Counted from the stretch's first letter, positions 8,386 through 16,905 are shown. The stretch is DNA of 52,835 bases from Porphyromonadaceae bacterium (GCA_007280905.1 QYQM01000111.1:1-52835), one strand, 5' to 3'. Numbers and translations are program-made. The notes: generated by a model from the letters alone, not told the origin.

Positions 8386-8649
8386 CTATGCTTTGCGTTT
8401 GAGGGTTGTTTTAGCCGGTTTTAGCTGTTCGGGTTCAATTCTTTGTCCGGGGTCCATCGGTTCACTTAATGGGTACAATGCTTCCTTGCCAAGAGGGGTG
8501 AGCTCCAGGTACGGAAAGCCATCCTCAAAAAGAGCCCGGATCTTTTCTACCGGCAGAGACGGATCGCCAAAATCCAAAGAGCCAAACCGGGGTGTAACGA
8601 TACGCCCCGGCAGGACTTTGATTAGGTTGAAATAGTCTGTCCAGATCAC
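8386..8649 (-). CDS. Small hypothetical phage structural-operon protein
   Basis: This 87-residue protein starts with GTG at 8647-8649, overlapping the TGA of the upstream gene (GTGA), which fixes the start. It has a compact N-terminal half (MIWTDYFNLIKVLPGRIV) and a proline- and lysine-rich tail ending KTTLKRKA. I do not recognise a family. In head-tail operons the gene after the tail-tube or decoration protein is often a small assembly factor. It is the last gene before a strong terminator. Confidence 0.55.
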   Translation of the reverse strand: MIWTDYFNLIKVLPGRIVTPRFGSLDFGDPSLPVEKIRALFEDGFPYLELTPLGKEALYPLSEPMDPGQRIEPEQLKPAKTTLKRKA

Positions 8650-9194
8650 GGTGTTGGCACTGCTGCGGTAAGCGGAATACTCCCGGTGTAAGTGTACAGG
8701 CTATGGGTGCGATAGGCGAAGGTCATTCCGAGTCCGCGACGGCCATCGGTGGTTGAACCGGTACCCGATGCATCGCTGGCCTGGAATTTGGCCGAACGAA
8801 TCTCACATCCGAGCAGGTAAAACTGCCCCGCGCTATCCTGAGCGATCAGAACCAGGTCTTCGTTCTTCGTCGCGTTCATGAATCCCAGGAGCTTCTTATG
8901 CAAACCCGGTGCGAAAATGTGCAGGAGGTATTCATACCCCTTGCCACCTTCTTCGCCAATCACGTTGATATCAAGTTTGGCTGCATCCTCGGTGGTATAG
9001 AGTTCAAACATTCGCTTGCCTTCCTTCATCACCAGCTCCCCGGTTGCTGTGCCCAGGGCATCGAGGGTTAACGGTGTTGCGGGATCAACCGGCCACGTCT
9101 GAACATCGTTCCAAAGACCGAAGTAAATCCGCTGGGCCAGTCCTCCGAGGTTTTTCCCGTCAACCAGTAATTTTCCAATATCTGCAAAATCCAT
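8646..9194 (-). CDS. Phage structural protein, tail-tube/decoration-like
   Basis: This 182-residue soluble protein has a beta-rich pattern. Recognisable pieces are KNLGGLAQRIYFGLW near the N-terminus and QDSAGQFYLLGCEIRSAKF in the middle. Both pieces have counterparts, in the same order, in the 157-residue protein at 11413-11886, so the two share a fold. Proteins of this size and strand pattern directly after the major capsid gene are usually tail-tube, head-completion or decoration proteins; I cannot decide among these. It lies 35 bp past the capsid gene and overlaps the next gene by four bases. Confidence 0.55.
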   Translation of the reverse strand: MDFADIGKLLVDGKNLGGLAQRIYFGLWNDVQTWPVDPATPLTLDALGTATGELVMKEGKRMFELYTTEDAAKLDINVIGEEGGKGYEYLLHIFAPGLHKKLLGFMNATKNEDLVLIAQDSAGQFYLLGCEIRSAKFQASDASGTGSTTDGRRGLGMTFAYRTHSLYTYTGSIPLTAAVPTP

Positions 9195-9229
9195 TGTTTT
9201 TGACTTTTTAAGAGTGAATCAATTCAGGG

Positions 9230-10189
9230 TTAACCTCCGATCGGTGGGGTGGCAAGGACATTGGTCCATACGGCTGCGTTCATTCCGAATCCCATACCTT
9301 CCCACCAGTCGCAAAGGAATGATACCTCACGTTTGCTTTCCTCGATGGAGAATTTGGTTTTGTTGGAGCTCTTTTTGGTCAGGTGCAGGAGATTTTCTTT
9401 CGGGGTGGCGAAAATGACATCCGTTCCATTCAGACACGGCAGTTCTACCACATTCTGATTGGTGAAATCGATTGATTCATCGACATCCTTGTCAGAGGTC
9501 CGGAAATAGTAACCGTTTTCGCGCTTGTTGCGCAGGTAAAGCTTGCGCCAGGTCTGTGACATGAATACCGACATCGGGATTCCCTGGTAAATCTGTGAGA
9601 TACCATCGACAAAGGCTTCCACCTGGTCGTAAATGGTATCCTTGTTCAGGGCACCAAGCGGAATTGAGTTGATGGTTTCATTGTCCACTCCGCGCTGAAG
9701 CTGGATGATCAATCCATCCATACCGCTACCGGTCACTCCGGATTCGCCTTGGGTAGGTTCCACATAGACGCCTTTACCATATTCGAACAGTTCCATGTCA
9801 TGGTTGATCTGCGGAACATAGCCGGTTTCGATGAGGTAGCGGACCAGTGGCCATTCCTTACGGGTCACGGATTCGGAGGTCAGAAATCCAAGCCAGGTAG
9901 CTTCGGCATCATCCGGCCAGATATCCTCGTCCACCTTGAAGTGGAACAGCCGAATCTCGTTTGGAGTGATGGCGGCAGCATTCCTCGGAGTCCAGCCTTT
10001 CTGAAAAGGCTGCACCACATGCTGCAGGGAGAGTTTCGCCAGTTTAAAGACCGTATCATCGGTCTTGACCGGCATGCAAAGGCCCGGGGTAACGAGACCC
10101 TGGGTCAGCATTTTCTTTACACGGGTTTGGTTCTGGCCTGAGTTCTCATAATAGGCCCCGAACGCAGAGATAATTTCCTGAATATCCAT
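9230..10189 (-). CDS. Probable phage major capsid protein
   Basis: This 319-residue protein directly follows the prohead protease/scaffold gene, the usual place for an HK97-fold major capsid protein. The C-terminus has the closing pattern of Bacteroidota phage capsids (DWWEGMGFGMNAAVWTN). Earlier, EAFVDGISQIYQGIPMSVFM and LPCLNGTDVIFATPKENLLH are consistent with a capsid that is read against 'find a place to bind and polymerise' strands. It has no signal peptide or membrane segment. The start ATG at 10187-10189 follows the protease stop by 27 bp. I identify it from gene order and these patterns rather than from a specific homologue. Confidence 0.7.
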   Translation of the reverse strand: MDIQEIISAFGAYYENSGQNQTRVKKMLTQGLVTPGLCMPVKTDDTVFKLAKLSLQHVVQPFQKGWTPRNAAAITPNEIRLFHFKVDEDIWPDDAEATWLGFLTSESVTRKEWPLVRYLIETGYVPQINHDMELFEYGKGVYVEPTQGESGVTGSGMDGLIIQLQRGVDNETINSIPLGALNKDTIYDQVEAFVDGISQIYQGIPMSVFMSQTWRKLYLRNKRENGYYFRTSDKDVDESIDFTNQNVVELPCLNGTDVIFATPKENLLHLTKKSSNKTKFSIEESKREVSFLCDWWEGMGFGMNAAVWTNVLATPPIGG

Positions 10190-10216
10190 GGTTATTGATT
10201 TGTTTGGGATTAGTCA

Positions 10217-11305
10217 TTAGTATTTGTCTTCCTGCATATGCGGAAGCGCATTGAGCGTGGCCCAATCCACTCCGTCTGGAGAGGGAACGGCGTCTTTGGC
10301 GGTCTGCACACCGGATGCTGCAACGGCTGGCTTGGCAGCAAGGATAGTACGGATGGCCGCAACTTTGGTTTCAATGGTTTCGGCGGCAGCAATAGTGGGA
10401 TCAATGGCATCGAGGGAAGCAATGACGCTCGTCCTCTCGGTTACGGCTGCATCCCGTTCTGAAATGGATTGCTGGATCCCTTCCAGATGAGTGTTCAGGA
10501 TGACGGACTGGGCTTCATTGATGTAAATCCCATCGTCGGTGGATTCCAGAGAAGGAATGCCGAGCAATAAATTAAGGGTGGTAAGCTGTTTCATGGAGAA
10601 TATTGAATTGATTGTATTTTTTATGGATGCGGTGATTTTCTGAATCATTCCTGGTATTGGATCCTCAGTCTGTTCCAACCGGCATGGGATATCAACCACT
10701 CCGGTTAAAACCGGCAATGGCAGATCGGAGTAATTCAGCATGATTACCATTTTGGTATTGGATAGGAGGTTCTCCTTGGTAGCCGGCTCCTTGATCTCAT
10801 CGATAAATCCCCAGGCCAGGGCTTCTTCAGCGGTGAGCCAGGTTTCCTGTTTCATCAGGTTGAGAATCTCTGAGGTGGTCTTGCCGGTCCGCTTTGAATA
10901 CATCTTTGCCAAGACCAGGGTGACCTTCTCGAGCATTTTCTTTTCGGCTTCCAGCGATAGGATCAGGGCATCGATATCGTCCTCGTTCATGTTTCCCCAG
11001 GCATCCACCCAATTGAGTGCTTTGTGAATCAGGTAGAATCCATTGGAGTTCATCAGGATTCGTTTTGCACTGAGGGTGATCAGGGTGGCTGCTGATGCAT
11101 TGAATGCCGATAGGTGAATGGTCACTTCACCATGTTCGGCAAACTGATCGTAAATGGCGATGGCATGGTCCACATCCCCGCCGAGTGAGGATACCCGAAC
11201 GGTAACCGGAGATTTCCCGGCTTCTGCCAGGAAGTTTTTGACATAGGATTTCGAGTAACCCCAATTTCCAATAAAGCCGTCAATATCAAGTTGTAATGCG
11301 TTCAT
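10217..11305 (-). CDS. ClpP-type prohead protease fused to scaffold region
   Basis: Using the ATG at 11303-11305 the protein has 362 residues. Residues 1-185 are a ClpP/S14-like serine protease: VSSLGGDVDHAIAIYDQF, then Ser71 in FNASAATLI (nucleophile) and His94 in FYLIHKAL. The remainder (about 220-362) is an alanine-rich, coiled-coil-prone tail typical of scaffold segments that are cleaved during head maturation. It probably assembles with the capsid protein encoded next and then degrades the scaffold. A longer frame reaching 11380 would start upstream of a strong terminator (11327-11365), so the internal start is preferred. The catalytic residues are read from motif position. Confidence 0.85.
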   Translation of the reverse strand: MNALQLDIDGFIGNWGYSKSYVKNFLAEAGKSPVTVRVSSLGGDVDHAIAIYDQFAEHGEVTIHLSAFNASAATLITLSAKRILMNSNGFYLIHKALNWVDAWGNMNEDDIDALILSLEAEKKMLEKVTLVLAKMYSKRTGKTTSEILNLMKQETWLTAEEALAWGFIDEIKEPATKENLLSNTKMVIMLNYSDLPLPVLTGVVDIPCRLEQTEDPIPGMIQKITASIKNTINSIFSMKQLTTLNLLLGIPSLESTDDGIYINEAQSVILNTHLEGIQQSISERDAAVTERTSVIASLDAIDPTIAAAETIETKVAAIRTILAAKPAVAASGVQTAKDAVPSPDGVDWATLNALPHMQEDKY

Positions 11306-11326
11306 GAGTCCTTCGCCATTTGGTAT

Positions 11327-11365
11327 AAAAAAAGCCTGAGCCACCAAATTAGGGGTGACCCAGGC
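11327..11365 (-). terminator. Strong terminator hairpin just upstream of the protease gene
   Basis: Reading leftwards, GCCTGGGTCACC (11354-11365) pairs with GGTGGCTCAGGC (11334-11345) over 12 bp, including two G-U pairs, with an 8-base loop. Seven T residues follow (11327-11333). The 21 bases left before the protease start codon are too few for a full promoter, so the hairpin probably reduces rather than stops transcription into the protease and capsid genes. Confidence 0.85.
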
Positions 11366-11412
11366 CAATAAAAAGGACAAAACAGGACTTGAAAGCCTAT
11401 AAAATCAGGGAT

Positions 11413-11886
11413 TTATGCCGGTTTGTCCACGAAAACTGCCCGGAACGGTGATTGCCCTGAGAATTTCATGGCAATGTGGTTCAGATCGGAAATGTCAGCG
11501 CCTGTTTTAATATTGGCTACCATGCGAAGCGGATAATCCCGGCATCCGATCAGCTTGTATTGAGAGTTCTGATCCAGGATCAGGATTGCCCATAGCCGCC
11601 CAGTCAAATACTCCAAGGTCACACTATTATATATGGAGTGTTTGGGGATGGTAAATGAAACGGTTTGGTTGAAGAAGTGGCCAGCCGACTGCTGGCCCTG
11701 CTCCTCATCGAATGAAGCCGATTGAAATACCGGCCAGAATTCGAAAGCGTTTTCCAGGCATCCGGCCGGTGCCACATAGGCGCCGGCAGTCTCACTTCGT
11801 TCCAGTGAATAGATCAGGGCTGCTGGTATCATCCAGATTTTGGCGATCCCCCCGAGGTTGTTTTGTTCTTTTTGAATTGAGTTCAT
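11413..11886 (-). CDS. Phage structural protein, paralogue of the 8646-9194 protein
   Basis: This 157-residue protein has an N-terminal NNLGGIAKIWMIPAALIY and a later LDQNSQYKLIGCRDYPLRM that match KNLGGLAQRIYFGLW and QDSAGQFYLLGCEIRS in the downstream protein. It is beta-rich and soluble. The alignment of these blocks supports the ATG at 11884-11886 even though it means a 95-base overlap with the upstream gene. It ends 48 bases before the terminator hairpin that precedes the protease gene. A tail-tube, head-tail joining or decoration role is possible. Confidence 0.6.
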   Translation of the reverse strand: MNSIQKEQNNLGGIAKIWMIPAALIYSLERSETAGAYVAPAGCLENAFEFWPVFQSASFDEEQGQQSAGHFFNQTVSFTIPKHSIYNSVTLEYLTGRLWAILILDQNSQYKLIGCRDYPLRMVANIKTGADISDLNHIAMKFSGQSPFRAVFVDKPA

Positions 11887-12472
11887 TTGATATTGGATTG
11901 ATTTTGGTTATTGTCCCGGATTTCGCCAGGATGCCCACAACTATTTTTTGAATCTTCGAGTAAATCTCCGTTTCGAAGTCGATTTTGTCGGAGGGGATAT
12001 TGCGGTCCAGGTCCTTTTTAATGGAGTCGAAGGGCCAGACTGAATCCGGGTATTCATACAAGTCCTGGAACCTCCGGATGCTTTGAGCCAGGTTTCCGGA
12101 TATGGAAGCATCGATCGTGATGCAGGATCTCATGAAGATCTTTGCAGCCTGCTCGAAAGTTGAATTCAGGGTGGACATGTCGGTAACCGATATTTCCCAA
12201 CCATAATGGTAGAAGTCAGTGTCCGAGATCATGAACTCAACCGAATCGGTGAGGGTGGACTTGAATGCCAGTTTTTTATCCCTGCGTTTGCAAGGCTTCG
12301 CCAGGAATGAGCGGAAAAGGTATATGTACTGGTTCTGTATGGCATACAAGTTCACCGGATCACCGAAGTTCTGAACCAGGAATCGCTTGACATAAGGCTT
12401 GCAAGGAACCTCGATAGACTTGAAGGATTGCACCTTATTCTTTTCAGTAATCATATTGATGGGGTTTTGCAT
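11792..12472 (-). CDS. Hypothetical phage protein
   Basis: I do not recognise this 226-residue protein. It is mixed alpha/beta, with a cysteine- and lysine-rich segment FLAKPCKRRDKKLAFK and an aromatic segment FMISDTDFYHYGWEISV. The last 30 residues are polar and probably disordered, and this tail is the part that overlaps the next gene by 95 bases in another frame. It belongs to the block with the two related structural proteins, so an assembly or structural role is plausible. The ATG at 12470-12472 follows the upstream gene by 13 bases. Confidence 0.55.
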   Translation of the reverse strand: MQNPINMITEKNKVQSFKSIEVPCKPYVKRFLVQNFGDPVNLYAIQNQYIYLFRSFLAKPCKRRDKKLAFKSTLTDSVEFMISDTDFYHYGWEISVTDMSTLNSTFEQAAKIFMRSCITIDASISGNLAQSIRRFQDLYEYPDSVWPFDSIKKDLDRNIPSDKIDFETEIYSKIQKIVVGILAKSGTITKINPISNELNSKRTKQPRGDRQNLDDTSSPDLFTGTK

Positions 12473-12485
12473 GGATTTGACCGGG

Positions 12486-12704
12486 TTACTTTTCCAGTTC
12501 CTGTATCACTTTTTCGAAAGTATAGTTGCCAGATTGAACCGGATCGGTAAAACTGCTGGTCTGTTTCAACTCGCCGTATAGGTGAGCCACCCGAAGCATC
12601 CGGAGTACATCCTTATTCTTGAGCAGTTTGCGGGTCCTCAGGGATTGATTCATCAGCAGGGTCGGATTGAAGCTGAGGATCTTGGTAACGAATGATAGTT
12701 TCAT
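12486..12704 (-). CDS. Small hypothetical phage protein
   Basis: This 72-residue protein begins MKLSFVTKILSFNPTLLMNQ. It is basic in the middle (SLRTRKLLKNKDVLRMLRVA) and acidic at the end. No family is recognised. It lies between an antirepressor (30 bases upstream) and the 226-residue gene (13 bases downstream) on the same strand, which supports a real gene. Confidence 0.5.
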   Translation of the reverse strand: MKLSFVTKILSFNPTLLMNQSLRTRKLLKNKDVLRMLRVAHLYGELKQTSSFTDPVQSGNYTFEKVIQELEK

Positions 12705-12733
12705 GAAAAACCAGGGTTGTATGATTTAAAGCC

Positions 12734-13264
12734 TTACATCTGCAATCTGAGCTGTTCATCCATCTCGTCCTTTTCAACCTCCTTCAATGATTTTCCTATT
12801 CTGGCTTCCATTGCCTTGAGGTTTTCGAATTGCTGGAACTCTTGGTGTTGACGGAGAACTTTTTCAAGTTTCCCCCGCTCGAGTTGGACGGATACCTTTT
12901 GCCCCAGTAATTCTTTCCGGCGGGTGATGGTTCCATGGAAATGGTCATATACCAGCCGGTAGCATTCGCGTTTGTAATTCAGAAGTTCCGTACTCGAGCT
13001 ATTGATAGAAAATATCCATCCATAAACCAAATACTCCGGCAGGCAAACCATATTCCGGATCTGATCGCCGGGGACCTGCATACCGTGGTTACAGGATGCA
13101 GGTCCTAAAATCGGATCTTGGGAAATACGTTTTAACTGATGCTTGAAATGCACGTTAAGTGCTTCACATACTGGCTTTATGGCTACCCAGTAAATGCCTT
13201 TTTCCGACAGAAAAAGCAGTGTTTTCCCGTTGAATTGTAAAAATCGCTCAATTGACTGTTTCAT
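12734..13264 (-). CDS. P22-type antirepressor N-terminal-domain protein
   Basis: This 176-residue protein contains the P22_AR_N-type pattern in residues 10-110: LLFLSEKGIYWVAIKPVCEA, ISQDPILGPASC and MVCLPEYLVYGWIFSI. The C-terminal third is charged helix (KVLRQHQEFQQFENLKAMEA) and probably a coiled coil. P22 Ant proteins bind phage repressors and trigger induction. Here the gene lies within the leftward block, between the candidate origin and the structural genes, so it could tune the lytic switch controlled by the HTH pair at 17.3-18.1 kb. The target is inferred, not seen. Confidence 0.7.
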   Translation of the reverse strand: MKQSIERFLQFNGKTLLFLSEKGIYWVAIKPVCEALNVHFKHQLKRISQDPILGPASCNHGMQVPGDQIRNMVCLPEYLVYGWIFSINSSSTELLNYKRECYRLVYDHFHGTITRRKELLGQKVSVQLERGKLEKVLRQHQEFQQFENLKAMEARIGKSLKEVEKDEMDEQLRLQM

Positions 13265-13304
13265 AATATATTAGATTAAATTGTAGAGGATGCAGGTATT
13301 GGGG

Positions 13305-13541
13305 TTAAACTGGTTTGTTCAAGGTATCGAATGGGAATTTTTCCTGGATTGTGAACACGGAATAGCTGGAATCCCAATGGACATTTGTAATCCAACCTCC
13401 ATCGATCAGAAATTTGACCGCTTCAATAAATTTCTCTGGTTCCGCCAGACCGGACATATGAAATTTACCAGGAGGCCGGTCCTTCAAATCCACGTAGACA
13501 CGATCGATGTAGTCCATTAAAATTCGTTTTTTGAAAAGCAT
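13305..13541 (-). CDS. Small hypothetical protein next to the candidate origin
   Basis: This 78-residue protein begins MLFKKRILMDYIDRVYVDLK and continues with an alternating alpha/beta pattern (PEKFIEAVKFLIDGGWITNV). There is no signal peptide and no recognised family. It is encoded immediately left of the iteron array and 40 bases before the antirepressor gene, on the common strand. A replication accessory role would fit its place, but that is inference. Confidence 0.5.
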   Translation of the reverse strand: MLFKKRILMDYIDRVYVDLKDRPPGKFHMSGLAEPEKFIEAVKFLIDGGWITNVHWDSSYSVFTIQEKFPFDTLNKPV

Positions 13542-13565
13542 TTTCTTATGGGAGCATTTTCCCCG

Positions 13566-13768
13566 GTACAGCCGGTACAGTGTACTTTATTTATTAATTA
13601 TCTATTAATCAATATTATATACTGTACAGGGCAGGCTAAAAGTGTATCGAAGTGTACCGAGCTGTACCGAGGAAAAGTGGGCTGTACTGGGCTGTACCGA
13701 AGTGTACTGGGTGGAATTTGATATAAAGCCTTGAAAAACAGGGTGTACAATCTGTACTTCCTGTACAG
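13566..13768. other. Candidate replication origin: iterons flanking an AT-rich tract
   Basis: The 247-bp gap after the primase gene contains twelve GTAC cores, at 13566, 13575, 13582, 13624, 13654, 13664, 13684, 13694, 13704, 13745, 13754 and 13763, plus one GTAT at 13644. Between 13641 and 13710 they fall in exact 10-bp register, with unit consensus (A/G)(G/C)TGTAC(C/T)(G)(A/G); one unit (13671-13680) is degenerate. An almost pure A/T tract at 13586-13622 lies between the outer groups. Iterons around an AT-rich unwinding element, beside a primase-helicase gene, is the layout of origins in phages and phage-inducible islands. Binding of the neighbouring primase-helicase is inferred. Confidence 0.7.
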
Positions 13769-13788
13769 TCGTAATTATGGCGAGGAAA

Positions 13789-16700
13789 CTAGAATGGCAA
13801 TTTTTCATCGGGTTGGGGTTTTGCTGCTGGTGGATTAATGGGAATGGGAGTTTCATCGTCCTCGTCGGTGGTATTTTCATCCAGCGAAACATCGAGGTCA
13901 TCATAATTGAAGCAATAGGCTTGTTCGGCTTTTGATTTCCATTCGCCGGTTGGACTCAGGGTGGTATCAAGGAACTTGAACCTTACTCTTGTTTTTCCCA
14001 GGTATCGCTTATCGTTCTCCAGATAATACTGGATCGATCCAAGTGGAAGGATGTTCTCTCCGGATGCCCTGCCATGCTTCTTGTATAAGTAAAATATCCT
14101 GGACATCTGGATGAAGAGGATATTGGTCTCTTTAGGAAGAACTCCTTCCCTCCGGTCGGTTTTGAGCGTCTTTAATCGGGTTACCTTGAAATCGATTCCG
14201 TCATGGATAAAACCATCAGCAGCCAGGTAGTGGACCATTTCCCAGAAGATGGATACCTCGTTGCCTTTTTTTGTTTCCTTGTTTTGAACCAGGATCTGAG
14301 TAGCTGCGAGGGCAATCAGTTCCTCATAGGTAAACGATACATCGATGTGGCTTTTGATAGCATGAAAAGTGGCCAGGATTACCAGCCAGTTTTTGAAGAT
14401 CCGGTCCTCGATGACCATTTTCCCGATGGAATCTGCCAGATCCTTTGCCACCGTTTCCAGACTGTCGTTGAAATCCTGTGTGAATGTTTTGCGCAGGGAT
14501 AGGATCTGATTGGTGATGTGCGTATTTCCGAGCTTTTCAATTTCTTTCAACTGGTTAAAGGCGATCTTTTCCTCGTCGGTGTATTCATATTTGGTGAAGG
14601 TCAGGTAAACCAGTCGTGAGAACAAGGCGATGTCGGCTGTCGGCATTTCCTGGCCGGAAAGGATCACCGCGCAATCTACTGCCGTGGTCTCCTTCTTTTT
14701 ATCCTTTTCCATGTTCATCCGGGTACGTCCGGTACCATCCCACATCCCTTTCAGGAATTCAATCTTGTCGAAATCGATACTGTTTTTATATTCATCGATA
14801 TGGGCGCATGCGTTGCAGAGTTGGGAAACATGGTCTGCCAGGGCGGCCTTGCTGGTATTGTTAATATTGGGTCCTTTGCCGAATTTCCCGAAGAAACTCA
14901 TGATGCTGACCGCAAGTTCCGTTTTGCCGGCGCCTTTTGGACCGAATAAATTGAGAATCGGGAAGAAGTTAAATTTGCGGATGATGATGTCCCGGAACAG
15001 GCTGGCAAAGTAGAAGCACAAGGCTATTGAGGCATTCTTATCAAATACACTGATCAACCTTTGACTATACTCTTTGAGGGTTATCGTGTTACCATCCCGG
15101 TGAACAAACTGACGTTCGGAAACATAAAGATTAACCTCACCTGCCCATATCTGTGAGAATGCCGGCAGGTAGTAGTTCTTGCTGTCGTGGGATGCAATTC
15201 CGTTTTCATCCACATTCGTAAAGGTTCCGTTGAAGATCCCGTTGCCCCAGGAATAGAAGCCATTCTTGTGCCAACCGAGCTGGGTGACTTCCAAACACGA
15301 TTTGGTTTCCTGATACAGATACCGTTTAAGTTTGTTCAGTTCAGTGTCTGACATTTCCCACAGGAAATTGCCAAGTGATTCAATGGCTTCCTTGAACCGG
15401 CCAATACTGATCAGGGCGTTTATCGGGAGTTCGATAACCCGGGTGATACCATACTCATTGGTTATCCGGAAGATCCGTTTTGAGTTGCTGACCGATTCGA
15501 TATGGAACAGAGGCACCAGTGTAAAGTTGCATCCCCTTTCGATTCCCCTTTGTGTTCGGAAGAAATAGCAATTCTTATCCTCGTAGAACCCATATTTCTG
15601 CCAGGCCGAAAGGGATACATGTTCAGGGATGTCGTTGAACTTATCCTCCTTTTTGACTTCTGGTGTTTCCTCTTTGAGGAGCTCCTTGAGTTTATCCTGC
15701 CAGGCTTTCTTGGGTTTGATCAGCTTGCTGACCTGATCGATATAGAGTTGGTGGCTGTCCCGGTTAAGTTTTACAATGAGAGCGCAGATTTCAGCAATCG
15801 CCCTGAGTTTATTATCCGGGTTATCGGATTTCTTGCTCCAGGAGAAGGCCAGATCAACAATGAAGTCCTTTGTGTTAGCCTTGGCGAAAGCTTTGAATTG
15901 CGTTTCATCGGTAAAGAAACTATCCGGATCGGCTTTGGCTTCACCCGCAGGCAGACGGATCAGGTTGCAATTCATTCCTTCCCCAATGATCAGCCTAGCT
16001 GATTTTTCCGTGGCTTTTAATCCGGGGCCGTCCGTATCGCCAATAATGGTGATGCTCTTGCAAAGTTTCTTGATCTCCTGAATCTGATCAATGGTCAGGC
16101 CTGTTCCTGAACTGCAAACGGTTTCATGGATTCCGAGCTGATGGAGCCGGATAACATCGGCATTACCTTCAACCAGATAAACGGATCCTTTTTCCACAAC
16201 GGCTTTATGTGCCCAGGTGAGTCCGAACAGACTTTTCCCTTTGTGGTAGATATCCGTTTCCGGTGTGTTCAGGTATTTCGGTTTTTGATCATCCTTCATT
16301 GCCCGGGCGGTGAAACCGGTGATCCGGCCATATTTATCACGGATCGGTATGATCAGGCGGCCCCGGAAGAAATCATACAGCTGGCCAGCCTTGTTTTCAC
16401 TTTCCCGGATCAATCCGGCTTCCTGGAGGATCTCCATTTTGATTCCGGATTGTCTTGCAAAAGTGAGCAGGCCATCCGACTTATTCGGAGCAAAACCAAT
16501 CTCAAAGTTTTTGATGGTTTCTTCGGTCCACCGGCTGAGTGCATAATCCAAGGCAGGTTTATTCGCTGGATCGTAAAGCTCAGCGGTAAAATAGGACCCC
16601 GCTAGGGAGTTGACAACATAAAGGGATTCGGCATGATGCTGAGATGCCTTTTGCTGTTCACTCTGTTCCTCTTCCTTTAAATGAATGCCATGACCGGAAG

Positions 16701-16905
16701 CCAGGGACCGGCAGGCCTCTGGGAAGGTGATCCCTTCCTTCGCCATAATGAAGGCGATGCTGTTACCTCCGGCTCCGCAGCCAAAGCATTTGTACGTATT
16801 TGTTTTTGCGAACACTTTGAAGCTAGGTGTCTTTTCATCATGAAACGGGCAGCAGGCTTCCCAGGTGGTTCCTTGTTTTTTCAGGGTTGCATACCTACCG
16901 ATCAC
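13789..16905 (-). CDS. Phage primase-helicase (CHC2 zinc finger, TOPRIM, P-loop ATPase)
   Basis: This protein has 1038 residues from a GTG at 16903-16905. Domains in order: CHC2 zinc-binding domain (Cys19, His22, Cys40, Cys43 in EACCPFHDEKT and YKCFGCGAGG); TOPRIM primase core (Glu246 in VYLVEGNAD; Asp290 and Asp292 in IIGDTDGPG); linker; P-loop ATPase/helicase (Walker A LFGPKGAGKT, about 653-662) of a DUF927-like kind. It would prime and unwind the element's DNA, probably at the adjacent iteron array. Homology continues upstream of the GTG in the same frame (TIDQIINIPIVEVIGRYA) to an ATG at 16954-16956, but codon 4 of that longer frame is TAA. The full-length gene is therefore interrupted, and expression depends on the GTG or readthrough. 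Confidence 0.88.
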   Translation of the reverse strand: MIGRYATLKKQGTTWEACCPFHDEKTPSFKVFAKTNTYKCFGCGAGGNSIAFIMAKEGITFPEACRSLASGHGIHLKEEEQSEQQKASQHHAESLYVVNSLAGSYFTAELYDPANKPALDYALSRWTEETIKNFEIGFAPNKSDGLLTFARQSGIKMEILQEAGLIRESENKAGQLYDFFRGRLIIPIRDKYGRITGFTARAMKDDQKPKYLNTPETDIYHKGKSLFGLTWAHKAVVEKGSVYLVEGNADVIRLHQLGIHETVCSSGTGLTIDQIQEIKKLCKSITIIGDTDGPGLKATEKSARLIIGEGMNCNLIRLPAGEAKADPDSFFTDETQFKAFAKANTKDFIVDLAFSWSKKSDNPDNKLRAIAEICALIVKLNRDSHQLYIDQVSKLIKPKKAWQDKLKELLKEETPEVKKEDKFNDIPEHVSLSAWQKYGFYEDKNCYFFRTQRGIERGCNFTLVPLFHIESVSNSKRIFRITNEYGITRVIELPINALISIGRFKEAIESLGNFLWEMSDTELNKLKRYLYQETKSCLEVTQLGWHKNGFYSWGNGIFNGTFTNVDENGIASHDSKNYYLPAFSQIWAGEVNLYVSERQFVHRDGNTITLKEYSQRLISVFDKNASIALCFYFASLFRDIIIRKFNFFPILNLFGPKGAGKTELAVSIMSFFGKFGKGPNINNTSKAALADHVSQLCNACAHIDEYKNSIDFDKIEFLKGMWDGTGRTRMNMEKDKKKETTAVDCAVILSGQEMPTADIALFSRLVYLTFTKYEYTDEEKIAFNQLKEIEKLGNTHITNQILSLRKTFTQDFNDSLETVAKDLADSIGKMVIEDRIFKNWLVILATFHAIKSHIDVSFTYEELIALAATQILVQNKETKKGNEVSIFWEMVHYLAADGFIHDGIDFKVTRLKTLKTDRREGVLPKETNILFIQMSRIFYLYKKHGRASGENILPLGSIQYYLENDKRYLGKTRVRFKFLDTTLSPTGEWKSKAEQAYCFNYDDLDVSLDENTTDEDDETPIPINPPAAKPQPDEKLPF

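Noticed and set aside
9749-10141. 130-codon rightward frame
   Set aside because: It lies wholly inside the capsid gene and has no family-like pattern.
11306-11380. Longer start of the prohead protease
   Set aside because: It would begin upstream of a strong terminator and add a signal-like segment foreign to the family.
13641-13710. Possible CRISPR array in the 10-bp repeats
   Set aside because: The repeats are too short, have no spacers and no cas genes are nearby; phased iterons explain them.
13605-13904. 99-codon leftward frame through the origin repeats
   Set aside because: It is composed of repeat-derived residues, overlaps the end of the primase gene in another frame and resembles no protein.
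15502-16002. 166-codon rightward frame
   Set aside because: It is a shadow of the primase gene, whose zinc, TOPRIM and P-loop motifs are on the other strand.
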